Source: Halogeometricum sp. S1BR25-6 (lineage in GTDB: Archaea; Halobacteriota; Halobacteria; Halobacteriales; Haloferacaceae). Taken from it: a stretch of DNA of 64,000 nucleotides. The stretch is from assembly GCF_031624495.1 (NCBI RefSeq), contig NZ_JAMQOP010000001.1, positions 1,240,001-1,304,000 of the forward strand, read 5' to 3'. The notes under the pieces are model-generated. The model was not told the origin of the DNA and searched no databases. It worked only from the letters and a program-made list of their open reading frames with translations. How positions within the stretch are numbered: the stretch's first letter is position 1; each line of letters begins with the position of its first letter. Below are positions 7,784 through 16,097 of this stretch, piece after piece. A program made the position numbers and the translations under genes.

Positions 7784-8535
7784 GTTCGCTCGGTCGCATC
7801 CGCGCGGAGTTCACCGCCTCGTGGCACTCGTTCCTCCGGCGGCGCACGGCGGTGTTCTTCACGTTCTTCTTCCCGGTCATCATCGTGCTCATCTTCGGGG
7901 CGTTGGTGCAGACGCAACCCACCGGCGGCGGTCTGTTCGCCGAGGACCCCGCCTACTACGTGCCGGGCTACCTCGCCGTCGTCGTCCTGTTCACGCCGCT
8001 GTCGCGCGTCGGGTCGACCATCGCCCGGCACCGGGAGGGGAACCGCTTCGAGAAACTGGCGACGACGCCACTCTCTCGGTCCGAGTGGCTGCTCGGTCAG
8101 ACGCTCGTGAACGTCGTCGTCATCGGACTCGCGGCGCTGGCGCTGCTCGTTCTCACCGTCGTCGTGACGGGCGTGTCGCTCCCGCTTCGACCGGCGACGC
8201 TCTCCATCGTGCTGTTCGTCGCCTTCGGCGTCACGCTGTTCTGCGGGCTGGGGGCGATTATCGGCCGCGTCGCCGACTCGCAGGACGGCGTCATCGCCGC
8301 GTCGAACGCCATCGCCCTCCCCCTCCTCTTCCTCTCGGAGACGTTCGTCACGCCCGACCTGCTTCCGACGTGGTTCCGTCCCGCGTTGAACCTCTCGCCG
8401 CTGACCTACTTCGCCCGCGGCGTCCGCGCGGTGACGACGGAAACGGGCGACCCGTGGACGAACCTCGCCGTCCTCGCCGTCCTCTCGGCGCTGTTCTTCG
8501 CGGCCGGCGCGTACGCCATCCCGCGGACGGACTGA
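7780..8535 (+). CDS. ABC-2 type transporter permease
   Basis: 251 residues with about six membrane segments. The N-terminal amphipathic region RIRAEFTASWHSFLRRRTAVFF is followed by the first helix, as in ABC-2 permeases. A conserved-looking loop, NLSPLTYFARGVRAV, precedes the last helix. The GTG start overlaps the stop of the ATPase gene (GTGA), so translation is coupled. Partner of the ATPase at 6806; probable exporter of a drug, lipid or polymer. Confidence 0.9.
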   Translation: MSSLGRIRAEFTASWHSFLRRRTAVFFTFFFPVIIVLIFGALVQTQPTGGGLFAEDPAYYVPGYLAVVVLFTPLSRVGSTIARHREGNRFEKLATTPLSRSEWLLGQTLVNVVVIGLAALALLVLTVVVTGVSLPLRPATLSIVLFVAFGVTLFCGLGAIIGRVADSQDGVIAASNAIALPLLFLSETFVTPDLLPTWFRPALNLSPLTYFARGVRAVTTETGDPWTNLAVLAVLSALFFAAGAYAIPRTD

Positions 8536-8561
8536 GAGCCGCCTCCTCGTCCGCTCGCGCC

Positions 8562-10529
8562 TCACTCGCCGGTGAACTCCGGGTCACGCTTCTCGCGGAA
8601 CGCGGCGGTGCCCTCGCGCAGGTCGTCGGTGCTGAAGAGGAGGCCGAAGCCCTGACTCTCCATCGCGAGGGCCGCGTCGAGGCTCGCGTCGGCGCCCTCG
8701 TTCATCACCTTCTTCGCGACTTCGAGCGCGAGGGGCGGGCCGGACAGCAGGTCGTCGACGAACTCGGCGACCACGTCGTCGAACTCCGCCGCCGGGACGG
8801 CGCGGTTGACGAGACCCCACTCCTCGGCGCGGTCGGCGTCGATGCGGTTCCCCCGGAAGACGAGTTCCTTCGCGCGCGTCTCGCCGAGCATCCGGAGCAG
8901 TTTCTGCGTGCCGCCGCCGCCGGGGATGAGCCCGAGGTTTATCTCGGGGGACCCGAACTCCGAACCCTCGGTGGCGACTCTGAGGTCGCAGGCGAGGGCG
9001 AGTTCGAGGCCGCCCCCGAGGCAGTAGCCCTCGATTTTCGCCAGCGTCGGCCGCGGGAACTCCTCGACCGTCTCGAACGCCGGCGTCACGTCCATCGCGT
9101 CGGTCGGCGACCGGTCGGCGAAGCCCTCGATGTCGGCGCCGGCGGAGAACGCCCGGTCGCCCGCGCCCTCGAACGTGACGCACCGGACCGCCTCGACGTC
9201 CACCGACGAGAGCAGGTCGTCTATCTCCCCTAAGAGGTCAGTCGACAGGGCGTTCATCCGCTCCGGGCGGTCCAACTCGATTTCGAGCAGTCCCTCCTCG
9301 GAGAGGTCGTAGTTCAGGAACCGGTAGTCGCCGGGACCGTCGCCGTCCGCGTCGTCGTAGTCGTAGAACCCCCCACCCGCCGTCTTTCCGGTCCGTCCCG
9401 ACCCGACGAGTTCGACGAGGTGGTCGTCGGGGGCGAACCGCTCTTCGCCCGTCTCCTCCGACAGGGTTTCGAGTTTGTCGAGAATCGCGTCCAGACCGAT
9501 GCCGTCCGCGCGGCGGCAGATACCCTCGGGGAAGCCGAGACCGAGGCGGACGCCGGTGTCAATCGCTTCGGGCGTCGCCACGCCGTCGCCGACGAGTCGC
9601 GCCGCCTCGTTGGCCATCCGCGCCTCGACGCGTAGGGTGTCGAAGTCGCCGGTGTCGTCCTCGGGTACGTAGTCCGCCCCGTCGCCCGACTCGTAGTCGT
9701 AGTAGCCCGCTCCCGTCTTCCGGCCGAGGTCGCCGGCTTCCACCTTCTCGGCCATCACCGGCGGAATCGGCCGCCCCGCCTCCTCGCGAACGTGGTGCCC
9801 AACGTCGATGCCGGTGAGGTCCGAGAGTTCGAACGGCCCCATCGGGTAGCCGCGCCGGTTGACCATCGCGGCGTCGGCCTCCCGAACCGTCGCCTCGCCG
9901 TCGGAGACCATCCACGCCGGTTCGCCGATGTACGGCCCGAGTACCGTGTTGACGACGAACCCCGAGACGTCCTTTCGGACGTAGATGGGCGTCTTCCCCA
10001 GCGACTCGACGAACTCGTTGGCCGCCTCGGCCGTCTCTTCTGCGGTCTCGGACCCGTAGATGACCTCCACCAGCGCCATCTTCACCGGCGGGTTGAAAAA
10101 GTGCATCCCGACCACGGACTCGGGGCGCGAGGTGGCCGAGGCTATCTCGGTGATGGAGAGACTGGACGTGTTCGATGCGAGAATCGCGTCCGCCGGTGCG
10201 TGTTCGTCGAGTTCGCCGAATATCTCCTTTTTCAGTTCCATTCGCTCGGGCGCCGCCTCGACGACGAGGTCGGCGTCCGAGACGGCGGATTCGAGTTCGA
10301 CGGCGGTGTCGACGCGCGAGAGCACCGTTTCCACCGACTCGTCGAGTCGGTCCTTCTCGGCCAGTTTCTCGAGGCTCCACTCGATGCTCTCGTAGCCCTC
10401 CGAGACCAGTTCCTCGTTCACGTCGCGCATCACCACGTCGTACCCGGCGATGGCGACGACTTCCGCGATGCCGTGGCCCATGTTACCCGCGCCGAGGACG
10501 GTCACCCGTCGCACGTCAACGTCCGTCAT
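8562..10529 (-). CDS. 3-hydroxyacyl-CoA dehydrogenase/enoyl-CoA hydratase fusion
   Basis: 655 residues. The N-terminal half is an NAD-binding 3-hydroxyacyl-CoA dehydrogenase: GAGNMGHG at 13-20, catalytic His143 in GMHFFNPP, and a double C-terminal HAD domain, each copy ending near a GRKTGAGYYDY/GKTAGGGFYDY motif. The last 250 residues are a crotonase-fold enoyl-CoA hydratase, with GGGLELALACDLR and PEINLGLIPGGGGTQ carrying the two expected glutamates. This is the reverse domain order to bacterial FadB, an arrangement also found in other archaea. It would carry out two consecutive beta-oxidation steps. Confidence 0.94.
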   Translation of the reverse strand: MTDVDVRRVTVLGAGNMGHGIAEVVAIAGYDVVMRDVNEELVSEGYESIEWSLEKLAEKDRLDESVETVLSRVDTAVELESAVSDADLVVEAAPERMELKKEIFGELDEHAPADAILASNTSSLSITEIASATSRPESVVGMHFFNPPVKMALVEVIYGSETAEETAEAANEFVESLGKTPIYVRKDVSGFVVNTVLGPYIGEPAWMVSDGEATVREADAAMVNRRGYPMGPFELSDLTGIDVGHHVREEAGRPIPPVMAEKVEAGDLGRKTGAGYYDYESGDGADYVPEDDTGDFDTLRVEARMANEAARLVGDGVATPEAIDTGVRLGLGFPEGICRRADGIGLDAILDKLETLSEETGEERFAPDDHLVELVGSGRTGKTAGGGFYDYDDADGDGPGDYRFLNYDLSEEGLLEIELDRPERMNALSTDLLGEIDDLLSSVDVEAVRCVTFEGAGDRAFSAGADIEGFADRSPTDAMDVTPAFETVEEFPRPTLAKIEGYCLGGGLELALACDLRVATEGSEFGSPEINLGLIPGGGGTQKLLRMLGETRAKELVFRGNRIDADRAEEWGLVNRAVPAAEFDDVVAEFVDDLLSGPPLALEVAKKVMNEGADASLDAALAMESQGFGLLFSTDDLREGTAAFREKRDPEFTGE

Positions 10530-10553
10530 ACGGTCGCCGGTTCTGTCCCCGCC

Positions 10554-10561
10554 GGTTTAAC
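10554..10561 (-). promoter_or_regulatory. TATA-like box for the HAD/ECH fusion gene
   Basis: The minus strand reads GTTAAACC 25-32 bp upstream of the ATG at 10529. The remaining intergenic sequence up to 10716 shows no other feature I can name. Confidence 0.5.
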
Positions 10562-10716
10562 TCCACCGAGGACCGTTAACAATGTAAGTCTGAACGCGGG
10601 AGCGCGGAACAACGTTCGGGGGTCGATTCGCTTCGCATCGGCTGGTAACAGTTCGACGAGAACGCGCCGCGAGGCGACGGTCGGCACCCGACGCGCGACG
10701 ACCGACCCCGGATTCG

Positions 10717-11802
10717 CTACCGAATCGGGACGTCGACGCCGCCGCGCCCGTCGTCCCCCTCCCCTCCGTCGCGGCGACGGCGTCCGCGGCGGCGAACGCG
10801 GTACCCGCCCGACTCCTCGACGGGCGGGCGTTCGTCGAGGACGACGGTGAGCGTCTCGGGGGACCCCTCGCGTACCACCTCGACGTCGACGGGTTCGCCC
10901 GGGTGCGTCTCCGTGATGAGATACCGCATCAGTTCCTCGTGCGAGCGGACCTCCTCGTCGCCGATACCGACGACGACGTCGCCGCCGACGGGGATGCGCT
11001 GTCCGCGTACGGTCCGCCTGTCGCGGCACCCGCGAAGGGCGTCGCCGTCGCGCGGCCCCTCCGCAACCTCCACGACGAGGACGCCGCGCGGGTCGTCCAA
11101 CCCGTTCGCTTCGGCGACGGCGGGCGTCACGTCGAGCATCCGCGCCCGGAGGTACGAGTGCGGGTAGCGACCGACGGCGATGAGCGTCGGAACGATGCGG
11201 TTCACGATGGTCGGCGAGACGGCGAAGCCGATGTTGTCGCCCTGCTTCGCTCGGTTGACGCCCGCCACCTCGTAGCGTTGCGTGGGCGCCGTTCCCTTCG
11301 CTCCCTCGTCGACGTACACGGCGACGAGGGGGCCGCCGGAGTTGCCGGGGTTGATGGGCGCGTCCGTCTGCACCACGTCGGGGATGGAGAACCCGCCGGA
11401 GGTCGGCATCGAGCGGTTCGCACCGGAGACGATGCCGGCGGTGATGGAACCGTCGAGTCCGAGGGGATTGCCGAGGGCGGCGACGGGCCGGCCCGGCAGG
11501 GGGTTCTCGGGGGCGACGAGGAGCGGCGTCGCCGACTCGGGGAGTTCGTCGACGGCGACGACGGCCAGGTCGGCGTAGGCGTCCGTACCGACCACCTCGC
11601 CGACGGCCCACGACCCGTCGGCGAAGCGAAGTTCCACCTCCTCGACGCTTCCGACGACGTGTTCGTTCGTCACGACGTGGCGGTCGTCGTAGACGAACCC
11701 CGACCCGGCGCCGACGCCGGGCGCGCGGCGCCCGACGTACAGGGAGACGACGGACGGAATCACGTCGCGGTACAACTGCTCGAAATCTGCGTCTGCGTGC
11801 AT
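10717..11802 (-). CDS. HtrA/DegP-like S1C serine protease with PDZ domain, no signal peptide
   Basis: 361 residues. A trypsin-like domain has the full triad: H48 in TNEHVV, D78 in YADLAVV and S155 in PGNSGGP. A PDZ-like region follows (about 215-325, GVLVVEVAEGP, GGDVVVGIGDEEV) and the protein ends in a basic and acidic tail rich in Arg. HtrA proteases degrade or refold damaged proteins. The N terminus MHADADFEQLYRDVIPSVV starts directly with the protease fold; I see no Sec or Tat signal, so this copy is probably cytoplasmic. An upstream exported start was looked for and not found. Confidence 0.9.
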   Translation of the reverse strand: MHADADFEQLYRDVIPSVVSLYVGRRAPGVGAGSGFVYDDRHVVTNEHVVGSVEEVELRFADGSWAVGEVVGTDAYADLAVVAVDELPESATPLLVAPENPLPGRPVAALGNPLGLDGSITAGIVSGANRSMPTSGGFSIPDVVQTDAPINPGNSGGPLVAVYVDEGAKGTAPTQRYEVAGVNRAKQGDNIGFAVSPTIVNRIVPTLIAVGRYPHSYLRARMLDVTPAVAEANGLDDPRGVLVVEVAEGPRDGDALRGCRDRRTVRGQRIPVGGDVVVGIGDEEVRSHEELMRYLITETHPGEPVDVEVVREGSPETLTVVLDERPPVEESGGYRVRRRGRRRRDGGEGDDGRGGVDVPIR

Positions 11803-11933
11803 GGTGCGCGGCCCGGGCGGGTCGCTAACCCGAGGTAAGCGTCGAGCCTATTTGACCGTGCCGCGTGGTGTCACCGGGCAGATACTCCGCCCGGCGCGGG
11901 CGCCGACGGCGCCGCCGCGCCCCGTCTCGGGTG

Positions 11934-11940
11934 TTTATTA
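11934..11940 (+). promoter_or_regulatory. TATA box for the KDPG aldolase gene
   Basis: TTTATTA lies 27-33 bp upstream of the ATG at 11967, an excellent match to haloarchaeal TATA boxes. It supports a leaderless start at 11967 over the ATG at 11994. Confidence 0.6.
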
Positions 11941-11966
11941 GGCGCCGCGGCGGACTCCGAGACGAC

Positions 11967-12632
11967 ATGGTCGCCTCCGACTCCACCGCGGACATGAACC
12001 GACTGACCGACAGCGGCGTCGTCGCCGTGATGCGCGGCGCCGACGCGGACACCATCATCGACGTGGCGCAGGCGCTCAACGACGGTGGCGTCACGGCCTA
12101 CGAGATAACGGCGGACAACCCCGACGCCATGGACCTCATCGGCGAGGTGTCGGCCTCGTTCACCGAGGAGGAGGCCATCGTCGGCGCGGGGACGGTGCTT
12201 GACGACGCGACGGCCCGCGCCGCCATCATGAACGGCGCGGAGTTCGTCGTGGGGCCGAACTTCGACCGAGAGGTCGTCGAGACCTGCAACCGGTACGGAA
12301 CCCTCGTCGCGCCGGGCATCCTCACGCCGACGGAGGCGGTGAACGCCTACGAGGCGGGCGCCGACATGGTGAAGGTGTTCCCGGCGTCGGTGATGGGGCC
12401 GGACCACCTCTCCAGTCTCAAGGGACCGCTGCCGCAGATTCCGCTGATGCCGACGGGCGGCATCGACATCGACAACGTGGCCGACTACATCGAGGCCGGC
12501 GCCGTCGTCGTCGGCGCGGGCAGCGCCATCATGGACGCCGACGCCATCGAGGCGGGCGACTTCGATTCGATTACGGAAACGGCTCGCGAGTTCACGCGGG
12601 TCATCGAGGACGCGCGCGAGTCCGGCGAGTAA
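11967..12632 (+). CDS. KDPG/KHG aldolase
   Basis: 221 residues, the length of class I 2-keto-3-deoxy-6-phosphogluconate aldolases. The Schiff-base lysine is K136 in VKVFPAS; the catalytic glutamate is E46 in AYEIT; R23 (AVMRG) and the phosphate loop PTGGID are also present. It would split KDPG to pyruvate and glyceraldehyde 3-phosphate in the semi-phosphorylative Entner-Doudoroff pathway that halophilic archaea use for glucose. Neighbouring genes are unrelated, so no operon is implied. Confidence 0.92.
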   Translation: MVASDSTADMNRLTDSGVVAVMRGADADTIIDVAQALNDGGVTAYEITADNPDAMDLIGEVSASFTEEEAIVGAGTVLDDATARAAIMNGAEFVVGPNFDREVVETCNRYGTLVAPGILTPTEAVNAYEAGADMVKVFPASVMGPDHLSSLKGPLPQIPLMPTGGIDIDNVADYIEAGAVVVGAGSAIMDADAIEAGDFDSITETAREFTRVIEDARESGE

Positions 12633-12637
12633 CCGAC

Positions 12638-13330
12638 TCAGCGAATCGAACCCACCTTCTCGCAGTGCGTCTCCGACACCGCTCCGCGGAGCGCATCGGT
12701 GTCCGTCTCGCCGTCCAGGGAGACGAGGTACGCCGCGCCGTCGTCGTCGCCGTACGCCTGCTGGAAGTCGTAGACGAGGCCGGCGACGGCCACGTCCTCC
12801 GGCACCGCGTCGTTCTGGACGAGGAACTCGGCCTGCGTCTGCACCGCACACTCGACGAGGCGGTTGACCGCCTCGCCGTCCGGCGTGTCGCCGTCGAAGA
12901 CGCCGTCCTCGCGCGCGGATTCGACGATGGGTTTCAGCCGACCGACGGCCGCCTCGACCGACGGCGGGAGCGACTTCCCACCTCCGTCGCCCGTCACGGC
13001 CTCGTAGGCGGCCGTCACGGCCCCGCACCCGGTGTGGCCGAGAACGGCGATGAGTTCCACGTCCAGCGCCGACACCGCGTAGCCGACGGCGTCGTTGACG
13101 ACGAGTTCGCCGTCAACCTCGGCCCACGCCTGGTTGCCGACGTTGACGCTCGTGAACAGGTCGCCGTCGACGTCCGCGTTCCAGACGGCGTCCGCGGGGA
13201 CGCGCGAGTCCGAACACGAGACAGAGACGACGGAGGGGTCCTGACTCTCCCGTATGCCCTCGAAGTGGTCCCGCGAGAGGTTCGCTACGTGTTCGTCGTT
13301 ACCGCCGAGTATCTTCTCCAGTGCGTCCAT
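12638..13330 (-). CDS. Beta-class carbonic anhydrase
   Basis: 230 residues. Zinc ligands C39, H99 and C102 lie in SCSDSRVP and LGHTGCGAV; the Asp41-Arg43 pair that gates the zinc is present. The enzyme interconverts CO2 and bicarbonate. The ATG at 13330 gives MDALEKILGGND; the open frame upstream has no recognisable sequence. It is convergent with KDPG aldolase (5 bp gap) and divergent from the VOC protein gene. No signal peptide, so cytoplasmic. Confidence 0.93.
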   Translation of the reverse strand: MDALEKILGGNDEHVANLSRDHFEGIRESQDPSVVSVSCSDSRVPADAVWNADVDGDLFTSVNVGNQAWAEVDGELVVNDAVGYAVSALDVELIAVLGHTGCGAVTAAYEAVTGDGGGKSLPPSVEAAVGRLKPIVESAREDGVFDGDTPDGEAVNRLVECAVQTQAEFLVQNDAVPEDVAVAGLVYDFQQAYGDDDGAAYLVSLDGETDTDALRGAVSETHCEKVGSIR

Positions 13331-13352
13331 GCCAGTCGACACGTCCCTCCGG

Positions 13353-13361
13353 GGTATCAAT
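13353..13361 (-). promoter_or_regulatory. TATA-like box for the carbonic anhydrase gene
   Basis: The minus strand reads ATTGATACC 23-31 bp upstream of the ATG at 13330, supporting that start. Confidence 0.45.
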
Positions 13362-13408
13362 CGGCCGGACCGCGACAGTTCTTTCTCCGGCGGCCGCGAG
13401 GGGAACGC

Positions 13409-13768
13409 ATGACCGCGGGAGGCATCGTCTTCTTCCGGACGGCGAACCGAGCGGCGACCACCGAGTTCTACGCGGACCGCGTCGGCGCGACGGCGTGGCT
13501 CGAACAGCCCGGATGCACGATACTTCGTCACGGAAACCTGCTGTTCGGGTTCTGCGACGCCGAGGAGACGGAAACCGAGGGCATCGTCACCTTCGTGTAC
13601 GACACGGAGAGTGAGGTAGACGCGATGCGCGAACGCGTCGGCGACGCGGCGCGGGAGGACCCGCACGAGAACGAGACGTACGACATCTACCAGTTCTTCG
13701 CCGAGGACCCGGACGGACGGACCGTCGAGTTCCAGACGTTCCGGCACGGGGTGTCCGACCCGCTCTGA
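13409..13768 (+). CDS. VOC (glyoxalase/bleomycin-resistance) family protein
   Basis: 119 residues, one vicinal-oxygen-chelate unit built of two beta-alpha-beta-beta-beta modules. The pattern GGIVFFRTANRAATTEFYADRVG at the start and FFAEDPDGRTVEFQTF at the end is typical, with the final Glu in the usual metal-ligand position. Function within the superfamily (glyoxalase-like, ring-cleaving or binding protein) cannot be assigned. Confidence 0.85.
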   Translation: MTAGGIVFFRTANRAATTEFYADRVGATAWLEQPGCTILRHGNLLFGFCDAEETETEGIVTFVYDTESEVDAMRERVGDAAREDPHENETYDIYQFFAEDPDGRTVEFQTFRHGVSDPL

Positions 13769-13776
13769 ACGCCCGT

Positions 13777-15468
13777 TCAGCGCCCGGCGTCGTTCGGCGA
13801 CTCGTCGTCCCCGCGCCGCGTGTCCGCCGCCGCGTCGTCCCGCGTCTCCCCCCAAACGAACGGGTCCGCGTCGTCGCCGTCCTCCGTCGCCTCGTCTCCC
13901 GAATCGCCCTCGCCGGTCGACGTCACCTCCGCATCGCCCTCGTCGGTCGACGCCACCACGTCCACCTCGTCTTCGACGCCCATCCCGACGCGACCCTGTC
14001 GGTGCGCGGCGACGGCGGTTCGGAGCCGCGACTCCAGTTCCGCGCGGAGTCCGTCGGCGTCGTCGGCGTCGATGTCGACGGCCGCGGCGTCCTGCCCTCC
14101 GATGGAGAGCGACCCCGCCGTGTCGACGGTGACGGAGGCCAGTCCGAGGCGACGCTGGAATATCGTCCGCGTGTCGATGACCGTCTGGATGCGGTAGTAC
14201 GGCACTACCTTCGTCTCGCGCTTCAACACGCCGTTCCGGGTGACGACGTGGTTCTCGCCGAGCCAGTACCCCCTGTGTTTCCACTTGTAGTGCGCCGCGA
14301 TGCCGGCGACGGGGAGGAGTGCGAGCGGCGCGTACCACGCGAGGAACGGTCCGAAGACGGCGTTCGCGCCGTACAGCGCGGCCGCCGCCGCGCCGATGAC
14401 GATGCAGTAGCGGCCGAAGTAGCGCCGGCGCGTCCGCTTCGGGGGGCGGCGGAAGTCGGGTGTCCCGACGGGTTCGATGTCCTCGACGAGTCGCTCGATG
14501 CGTTCTCTCCGGGCGACGGGGACGGCCGCCTCGGACCCGCGCGAGGAGTCCCCCTGTCCGGGGGCGTAGCCCGCCGTCTCGACCAGCAGGGTGGCGTAGC
14601 CCGCCCAGCGTTTCAGCGGGTTGTCGGCTATCGTCAGCGTCTGCACCTTGTCGAACGGGATGGAGCCGTCGTACCGCTGGAGCAGGCCGCGCTGATACTG
14701 GAGTTCGTCGCCCGAGCGCACGAGGCGGAAGTCGTAGTAGTTCACGACGGCGACGGCGGCGCCGGCCACCCACGACGCCAGCACCCCGAGGGCGAGGAGG
14801 ACGGACACGCCGACGACGACGAGGAGGGGTCCCAACCCCTCCGGCAGGTAGGAGGTGACGAACGTGAGCGCCCCCGAGAAGAACACGAACAGGATTCCGG
14901 GCACGCGGAAGTCGAACGAGAGCGCCCCGAGGATGGCGAGTTCGCGCCGGTCGAGTTCGAAGAGCACCCGCGCGTCCGGTTCGGTCGACTCGCCCTCGGC
15001 GTCGAGTGACGCCCCGCGCTTCAGTCGTCCCAGTTCGCGCTGGAGCCGCTTGGCCTCCTCGAAGGAGACGAACCGCAGGCTGGCCTCCGTCTCGCCGCCG
15101 CCGGCCGTCTCGAAGGAGACGGCGGCGATGCCCACCGCGCGCTGGACCACGTTGCGCGAGATATCGACGTTCTGGATGCGACGGAGGGGAATCTCTCGGT
15201 TCCGCCGGGCGAACACGCCCGACTCGATGTCGAAGGTGTCGGCGGTGAGTTCGTAGGCGAACCGCCGGAAGTAGGCGTACTCGTAGGCGACGAAGAGGAT
15301 GGCCACGAGGCTGGCCAGTCCGACGAGGACGAGGGGGCCGGCGATGCCGACGAACGGGAGGCTGAACCCGCCCGTGGCGAGCGTGAACGCGAGGGCGGCG
15401 ACGATGCTCCCGCCGCGCTGAAGCACCCGATAGGGGACGGACAGCGGGGAGAGGCGTTGGACGGCCAT
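13777..15468 (-). CDS. Large membrane protein with repeated bacterial PH (DUF304/YdbT-like) domains
   Basis: 563 residues. Hairpins of membrane segments alternate with PH-like (bPH2) domains. The repeated signature is visible several times: GVFARRNREIPLRRIQNVDI, GLLQRYDGSIPFDKVQTLTI and GVLKRETKVVPYYRIQTVID, each followed by VG.A.V..ETAG-like sequence. The C-terminal 60 residues are an acidic low-complexity tail. YdbS/YdbT proteins of this kind are membrane proteins of uncertain function. The start codon overlaps the stop of the upstream single-PH gene by 1 nt, matching the ydbS-ydbT arrangement of bacteria. Confidence 0.85.
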   Translation of the reverse strand: MAVQRLSPLSVPYRVLQRGGSIVAALAFTLATGGFSLPFVGIAGPLVLVGLASLVAILFVAYEYAYFRRFAYELTADTFDIESGVFARRNREIPLRRIQNVDISRNVVQRAVGIAAVSFETAGGGETEASLRFVSFEEAKRLQRELGRLKRGASLDAEGESTEPDARVLFELDRRELAILGALSFDFRVPGILFVFFSGALTFVTSYLPEGLGPLLVVVGVSVLLALGVLASWVAGAAVAVVNYYDFRLVRSGDELQYQRGLLQRYDGSIPFDKVQTLTIADNPLKRWAGYATLLVETAGYAPGQGDSSRGSEAAVPVARRERIERLVEDIEPVGTPDFRRPPKRTRRRYFGRYCIVIGAAAAALYGANAVFGPFLAWYAPLALLPVAGIAAHYKWKHRGYWLGENHVVTRNGVLKRETKVVPYYRIQTVIDTRTIFQRRLGLASVTVDTAGSLSIGGQDAAAVDIDADDADGLRAELESRLRTAVAAHRQGRVGMGVEDEVDVVASTDEGDAEVTSTGEGDSGDEATEDGDDADPFVWGETRDDAAADTRRGDDESPNDAGR

Positions 15469-15935
15469 CAGACCGCGTCGTCGCCCTCCGAGCGGATGGC
15501 GAGGCGCTTCAGTCGCTCGCGCAGTTCGTCGGCGCCGTCGGCGGTGAGGCCCGGCACCGCCACGTCGGCGCCGCGCGACCCCGCGGTGTAGACGACGGTG
15601 CTCGCCAGACCGACGACGCGCTCTATCGGCCCGCGCGAGGAGTCGACGTGCTGGATGCGGACGAACGGGACGACGGTCCGCACGCGGGTGAACACGCCGC
15701 GTTCGAGGTACAGCGAATCCTCGCGCACCTCGTACCCCCACGAGCGGTAGCGCGCGACGGCCGCGAGAGCGCCGAAGAGGAACACGACGGCCGCGGCCGC
15801 GTACGGCGTCCACGAGGGGAGGAACGGCGGCGAGAGGAACGTGACGACGGCGAACAGCACCGCGCCGACGACGAGCGCTGAGACGGCCGCGCTGGCGACC
15901 CAGAGCAGTTGCACGCGCGGGTCGAGCCGGTTCAT
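15468..15935 (-). CDS. Single bacterial-PH-domain membrane protein (YdbS-like)
   Basis: 155 residues. Two membrane segments at about 10-35 and 43-62 are followed by one bPH2 domain: ERGVFTRVRTVVPFVRIQHV, then RVVGLASTVVYTAGSRG. It precedes and overlaps the multi-PH gene, so the pair are likely partners in one membrane complex. ATG at 15935 is chosen over an in-frame TTG 21 bp upstream. Confidence 0.85.
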   Translation of the reverse strand: MNRLDPRVQLLWVASAAVSALVVGAVLFAVVTFLSPPFLPSWTPYAAAAVVFLFGALAAVARYRSWGYEVREDSLYLERGVFTRVRTVVPFVRIQHVDSSRGPIERVVGLASTVVYTAGSRGADVAVPGLTADGADELRERLKRLAIRSEGDDAV

Positions 15936-16097
15936 CGGCGGGGACGACGGGCGCAACGGGGTGCGATGGGCGGAGACGACGCCGCGGCGGAGGCTGTCGG
16001 ACTCATGCTAGGGGACGTTCCGTACTCGTGATACATATCTGTGGCGAGACGGCGGTGAGGCGACGGAAGGCGGCGAACCGCCGACGCCGCGGCCGCC

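Noticed and set aside
13880-13990. Near-duplicate CGCCCTCG(C/T)CGGTCGACG segments
   Set aside because: They encode the repetitive acidic Ser/Thr/Asp tail of the multi-PH protein; simple coding low complexity.
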